A stretch of DNA of 64,000 bases from Formosimonas limnophila (GTDB taxonomy: Bacteria; Pseudomonadota; Gammaproteobacteria; Burkholderiales; Burkholderiaceae), in the NCBI RefSeq assembly GCF_014652675.1, contig NZ_BMZG01000007.1:1-64000 (forward strand), in the 5' to 3' direction. The notes below the pieces were generated by a model. It did no database searches. It saw nothing but the letters and a program-made list of their open reading frames with translations, and was not told the origin of the DNA. Position numbers and translations under genes: made by a program. Of this stretch, positions 60,626-64,000 are shown piece by piece (positions within the stretch are counted from its first letter, which is position 1; every line of letters starts with the position of its first letter).

Positions 60626-61165
60626 TTATCCGTGCGACGCTTCTTGATTATCGAGTCGATAATCCACAAAATCATAATCCAAACCACTCATATCGTCATG
60701 ATTTGTCTCTCGAGATATTTCCACCCACTCTGCTCGGTGCCATTCAGGGAAAAAAGCATCTGCCTCAAATTTGTGCTTAATCTCCGTTAAAACCAGTCGT
60801 TGTGCCAACGGCAATGCTGCCGCATAAATTTGCGCGCCACCAATGACAAAGACTTCGGGTGTGATACCTTCTGGTTGGTGCTCGACATGACTGGCCAGCG
60901 AAATCGCCGCCTGCAACGTCGGCACCACTACACAACCCTCAATCGTCAAGTCCAATTGGCGCGAAATGACGATGTTTAATCGTTTGGGTAAAGGGCGGCC
61001 AATCGAGTCATAAGTCTTTCGCCCCATGATAATGGGGTGGTTCAGCGTGGTTTTTTTAAAAAACTGCAAGTCATTCGGCAAATGCCAAAGCAGTTGATTG
61101 TCTTTGCCCAAGGCGCGATTGGCGGCGACGGCGGCGATGAGGGTGATGCGGGGCTGATTCATCAT
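60626..61165 (-). CDS. folA: Dihydrofolate reductase
   Basis: Reduces dihydrofolate to tetrahydrofolate. ITLIAAVAANRALGKDN, WHLPNDLQFFKKTT, IIMGRKTYDSIGRPLP and EVFVIGGAQIYAAALPLA cover the substrate and cofactor sites. It is 179 residues, a little longer than average because of the C-terminal RLDNQEASHG. Its ATG overlaps the thyA stop by one base (TAATG), so translation is coupled to the enzyme that consumes reduced folate. Confidence 0.96.
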   Translation of the reverse strand: MMNQPRITLIAAVAANRALGKDNQLLWHLPNDLQFFKKTTLNHPIIMGRKTYDSIGRPLPKRLNIVISRQLDLTIEGCVVVPTLQAAISLASHVEHQPEGITPEVFVIGGAQIYAAALPLAQRLVLTEIKHKFEADAFFPEWHRAEWVEISRETNHDDMSGLDYDFVDYRLDNQEASHG

Positions 61166-61959
61166 TACACTGCCACTGGCGCTTTAATCGGCGCATGGTG
61201 TTGGTAATTCAAAAATTCAAAATCCTCAAACGCATAGTCAAAAATAGAGTCGGGTGTGCGTTTGATGTTTAGCTGAGGCAATGGTAACGGCTTACGGGCG
61301 AGTTGGGTTTGGACTTGCTCAAAGTGGTTGTTGTACAGATGGCAGTCGCCGCCTGTCCAGATGAAGTCTTTGACCTTTAGCCCTGTTTGTTGCGCGACCA
61401 TGTGCGTCAGCAAAGCATACGAAGCGATGTTGAACGGTACGCCGAGAAATATATCTGCGCTGCGCTGGTACAACTGGCACGATAACTGGCCATCAGCAAC
61501 GTAGAATTGAAAAAAAGCGTGGCAAGGTGGTAGTGCCATGCGCGGAATGTCGGCGACATTCCATGCCGAGACGATGATGCGGCGCGAGTCGGGCGTGGTT
61601 TTGATTTGCTCGATGACTTGGGCGAGCTGGTCGATGTGGCCGCCTTGACCGTCTGGCCATGAACGCCATTGGTGGCCGTAGACGGGGCCGAGATTGCCGT
61701 CTTCACGTGCCCATTCGTCCCAAATCGTCACGCCGTGTTTTTGTAGCCATTTGGCATTGGTGTTGCCTTGGATAAACCAGAGTAATTCGTAAATGATGGA
61801 TTTGACGTGGACTTTTTTTGTGGTCAATAGCGGAAAGCCCTTTGTGAGGTCAAAACGCATCTGATGCCCAAAAACCGAGCGCGTGCCGGTGCCTGTACGG
61901 TCTGTTTTGTCGGTGCCATGCTCAAACACATGGCGCATGAAGTCGAGGTAGGTTTGCAT
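61165..61959 (-). CDS. thyA: Thymidylate synthase
   Basis: Makes dTMP from dUMP using methylene-tetrahydrofolate. The catalytic cysteine is Cys146 in [10 protein letters not shown], with [16 protein letters not shown] at the N-terminus and [20 protein letters not shown] in the middle. At 264 residues it equals the E. coli enzyme in length. It is the first gene of the thyA-folA pair. Confidence 0.97.
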   Translation of the reverse strand: MQTYLDFMRHVFEHGTDKTDRTGTGTRSVFGHQMRFDLTKGFPLLTTKKVHVKSIIYELLWFIQGNTNAKWLQKHGVTIWDEWAREDGNLGPVYGHQWRSWPDGQGGHIDQLAQVIEQIKTTPDSRRIIVSAWNVADIPRMALPPCHAFFQFYVADGQLSCQLYQRSADIFLGVPFNIASYALLTHMVAQQTGLKVKDFIWTGGDCHLYNNHFEQVQTQLARKPLPLPQLNIKRTPDSIFDYAFEDFEFLNYQHHAPIKAPVAV

Positions 61960-61984
61960 AGTTTATTGGATAAAGCGTTGCGGT

Positions 61985-62545
61985 TTATTGATTACCACGC
62001 CAGTAAGTTTCGGGGTGCTGTGCGTTTTGGTTGAGGACACGTGCCATGATAAAAAACACATCTGAGCAACGGTTGAGAAATTGTATTGCAGTGGCGTTGA
62101 TGGGTTCGAGTTGATTCAATGCAACCAGACTGCGCTCCGCACGACGTGCCACAGTACGGCAGACGTGTGCTTGACTGGCGGCGAGTGTACCACTGGGCAG
62201 AATGAATTCTTTGAGTGCTGATAGCTGCGCATTGTACCGTTGTCCCCAGCCGTCCAGCGTGTCTAATGCACCTGCTGCCAAAAACGTCATTCCTGGCACG
62301 GCCAGCTCTGAGCCGACTTCAAACAAATGGTGCTGCACGACGATGAGAAACTCATCAATGGCTTTGTCATCGTCAGATGCGTGGACGCGCAGGCGCGAGC
62401 GCAGTAAACCGATGTGGGCGTTGAGCTCGTCCACGTCTCCCATTGCGACAAATCGCGGGGCGGATTTTGGGTGACGCGAGCCATCGGCTAGTGCGGTTGT
62501 GCCATCGTCGCCTGTTCGTGTGGTGATGTCGTCAAGTCGGTTCAT
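61985..62545 (-). CDS. Cob(I)yrinic acid a,c-diamide adenosyltransferase, PduO type
   Basis: A 186-residue ATP:corrinoid adenosyltransferase that forms coenzyme B12. The N-terminal ATP-binding segment TRTGDDGTTALADGSR, the GDVDELNAHIGLLRS motif and the RTVARRAERSLVALN motif are all present. The protein may serve salvage of cobalamin or a B12-dependent enzyme elsewhere; no cobalamin synthesis genes adjoin it. Confidence 0.93.
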   Translation of the reverse strand: MNRLDDITTRTGDDGTTALADGSRHPKSAPRFVAMGDVDELNAHIGLLRSRLRVHASDDDKAIDEFLIVVQHHLFEVGSELAVPGMTFLAAGALDTLDGWGQRYNAQLSALKEFILPSGTLAASQAHVCRTVARRAERSLVALNQLEPINATAIQFLNRCSDVFFIMARVLNQNAQHPETYWRGNQ

Positions 62546-62553
62546 AAAGCTTC

Positions 62554-63039
62554 TTAATCGCGGAAATTGTCAAATGACAAAGGTAAATCAGCCAAGTCTT
62601 TGCGCAGCAGTGCCATTGTCGCTTGTAAATCATCGCGTTTGGCACCTGTGACTCGCACGGTATCGCCTTGGATGGCGGCTTGGACTTTGAGCTTGGCGTC
62701 TTTGATGACTTTCACGATTTTTTTGGCATCTTCTTGAGCAATGCCGTTTTTGACTTTAATCAGTTGTTTGACTTTATCACCACTGACTTTCTCGACTTTT
62801 TCTTCAACGAGAAATTTCGCGTCGACGCCGCGCTTGGTGCATTTGTTGCGTAAGATGTCGAGGACTTGCTCGCGCTGAAAATCAGAGTCAGCGTGGATGG
62901 TTAAGTCGAATTCTTTTTGATCGACTTTGGCATTTGAGCCTTTGAAGTCAAAACGGCCTGTGATTTCTTTGTTGGTTTGGTCAACAGCGTTGCGAAGTTC
63001 TACCGCGTCGGCTTTTAAAACTGTGTCAAATGAGGGCAT
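62554..63039 (-). CDS. yajQ: YajQ family nucleotide-binding protein
   Basis: A 161-residue YajQ (DUF520) protein. The N-terminus [21 protein letters not shown], the TGRFDFKGS segment and the [15 protein letters not shown] segment are typical, in a doubled RNA/nucleotide-binding-like fold. Members bind cyclic di-GMP in some pathogens. It lies 8 nt downstream of nothing else and is divergent from murB, its usual neighbour in this group. Confidence 0.93.
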   Translation of the reverse strand: MPSFDTVLKADAVELRNAVDQTNKEITGRFDFKGSNAKVDQKEFDLTIHADSDFQREQVLDILRNKCTKRGVDAKFLVEEKVEKVSGDKVKQLIKVKNGIAQEDAKKIVKVIKDAKLKVQAAIQGDTVRVTGAKRDDLQATMALLRKDLADLPLSFDNFRD

Positions 63040-63083
63040 GTGGTTCTCCTGTTGCGAAAAATAGTGGGTAATTATACCTGTGT

Positions 63084-63092
63084 TGCTATAAT
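63084..63092 (+). promoter_or_regulatory. Extended -10 promoter for murB
   Basis: TGCTATAAT has both the TG and a perfect TATAAT of an extended -10, 38 nt ahead of the murB ATG. No -35 box is obvious. Confidence 0.6.
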
Positions 63093-63130
63093 GTCGCGTT
63101 TTCTTTACTTAACTTAAATAAGTGCTTTGT

Positions 63131-64000
63131 ATGAATGAGTTTTTGCCGCAGCGTGATGTGGATTTGACATCGCTCAATACGTTGGGCTTCTCTGTGTGCG
63201 CACATCGCTATGTGGCGATACGTTCGGCACGGGAGTTATCGTCGTATTTCAAAGCGTATCCCGATGAGGATTGCTTTGTACTCGGTGGTGGTAGTAATCT
63301 CGTCCTCACGCGCGACATCGATGCGACTGTGTTGCACATGCAAAGCCGTGGTGTGGCAGTGTACGAGGAGACAGATACTCACGTCGTTGTCGGTGTTCAG
63401 GCGGGTGAGATCTGGCATGACTTTGTGATGGCGAGTGTGGCGCGAGGTTGGTTCGGCTTAGAAAATTTGGCGCTGATTCCAGGTACGGTGGGCGCATGTC
63501 CTGTGCAAAACATCGGCGCGTATGGCGTTGAAATCAAAGATGCGTTACACAAAGTCAAAGCATGGGACAGACTGACCCAGTCGTGGGTGTGGTTTGACAA
63601 TGCGCAGTGTGAATTTTCCTATCGAGACAGTGTGTTTAAACATGCGTTTTTGGATGAGGCTTGTACACAGTCGCGTTACGTGATTAGTAAAGTGTTTTTT
63701 AAACTGCTCAAAGACAAAACGCAGTGGCAACCGAAAATCGGTTATGGCGACGTTGCGACACGTGTGGCTGATTTGGCAGCAGGCGGTGAGGTTACAGCTG
63801 TGCATGTTGCGCAGGCCATCATCGAGATTCGCAGCACTAAGCTCCCTGACCCTAAAGTTTTGGGTAATACGGGAAGTTTCTTTAAAAATCCCATTGTGGA
63901 TGCAGCACTTGCCGCTCAACTGAAAACGACTCATCCGAATGCACCCATGTACCCACAACCCGATGGCACCGTCAAAATCGCAGCCGGTTGGTTGATTGAA
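63131..64000 (+). CDS. murB: UDP-N-acetylmuramate dehydrogenase, 5' part (runs off the window)
   Basis: The 290 codons present read without a stop and match MurB, the FAD enzyme that reduces enolpyruvyl-UDP-GlcNAc in peptidoglycan synthesis. FVLGGGSNLVL and PGTVGACPVQNIGAYGVEI give the FAD-binding motifs (most relatives have an alanine where the cysteine stands in GACP). GNTGSFFKNPIV with the catalytic serine identifies a type I enzyme. The gene starts at ATG 63131; its 3' end lies beyond the window. It is divergent from yajQ. Confidence 0.95.
   Translation, partial: MNEFLPQRDVDLTSLNTLGFSVCAHRYVAIRSARELSSYFKAYPDEDCFVLGGGSNLVLTRDIDATVLHMQSRGVAVYEETDTHVVVGVQAGEIWHDFVMASVARGWFGLENLALIPGTVGACPVQNIGAYGVEIKDALHKVKAWDRLTQSWVWFDNAQCEFSYRDSVFKHAFLDEACTQSRYVISKVFFKLLKDKTQWQPKIGYGDVATRVADLAAGGEVTAVHVAQAIIEIRSTKLPDPKVLGNTGSFFKNPIVDAALAAQLKTTHPNAPMYPQPDGTVKIAAGWLIE

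Overview
The window looks like chromosome from a betaproteobacterium of the order Burkholderiales, with moderate base composition (near 50% GC by eye). The evidence is gene order I recognise from that group: maf / SAM-methyltransferase next to yceD-rpmF-plsX-fabH-fabD-fabG; fmdB-DUF502-aspS; smc-zipA-ligA; dusB-fis-purH with ruvC nearby; purD-hemF-nadD-rsfS; thyA-folA; and yajQ next to murB. I do not name a genus or species. No phage, plasmid or CRISPR locus is visible.

Layout. 0-6.6 kb: a tetrapyrrole-methylase-family methyltransferase and Maf on the minus strand, then the L32/phospholipid/fatty-acid cluster on the plus strand. The acpP and fabF genes expected after fabG are absent; an AT-rich exported protein of unknown function stands there instead. 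8-13.7 kb: rarA, serS, a decayed IS3-type orfA fragment, then kbl-tdh for threonine breakdown. 13.8-15.2 kb: tRNA-Ala(GGC) and two identical tRNA-Glu(TTC) genes, nudB, and an orphan C-terminal piece of a DUF2135 protein. 15.2-20.7 kb: ilvD, an overlapping HipA-like kinase / DUF3037 pair, an unknown protein with a DGHDR motif, and an HD-domain protein. 20.8-25.2 kb (minus strand): aspS, DUF502, fmdB, and a bactofilin with an M23 peptidase. 25.5-29 kb: msrPQ, an ArsC/Spx-like protein coupled to a lipoprotein gene broken by a stop codon, and dapD. 29.3-33.3 kb: intact glpD followed by a glpK broken by two frameshifts, then a DMT exporter. 33.5-41.5 kb: smc, zipA, ligA and a methylthioinosine/methylthioadenosine phosphorylase.

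41.7-46.5 kb (minus strand): phospholipase-D lipoprotein, aminotransferase, PIN-domain protein, ruvC and an ion channel, several joined by 4-nt start/stop overlaps. 46.5-49.8 kb is the main accessory region. It holds a decayed IS3 element, two exported proteins of unknown function, and two decayed IS256-type ends in opposite orientation that flank the second exported protein. This island lies between purH and ruvC, which are normally adjacent. 49.9-53 kb: purH, fis and dusB. 53-64 kb: a TRAP-type solute-binding lipoprotein without its membrane partners, rsfS, nadD (with an 11-base G/C homopolymer), hemF, purD, dsbB, a phosphatase lipoprotein with two small cytochromes c, folA-thyA, a cobalamin adenosyltransferase, yajQ, and the 5' part of murB, which runs off the window.

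Most of the window is core housekeeping: lipid, nucleotide, amino-acid and cofactor synthesis, DNA repair, and envelope shape. The interest lies in the decay (glpK, the lipoprotein, DUF2135, IS remnants), the island that split an old operon, and the poorly described HipA-like/DUF3037 pair.
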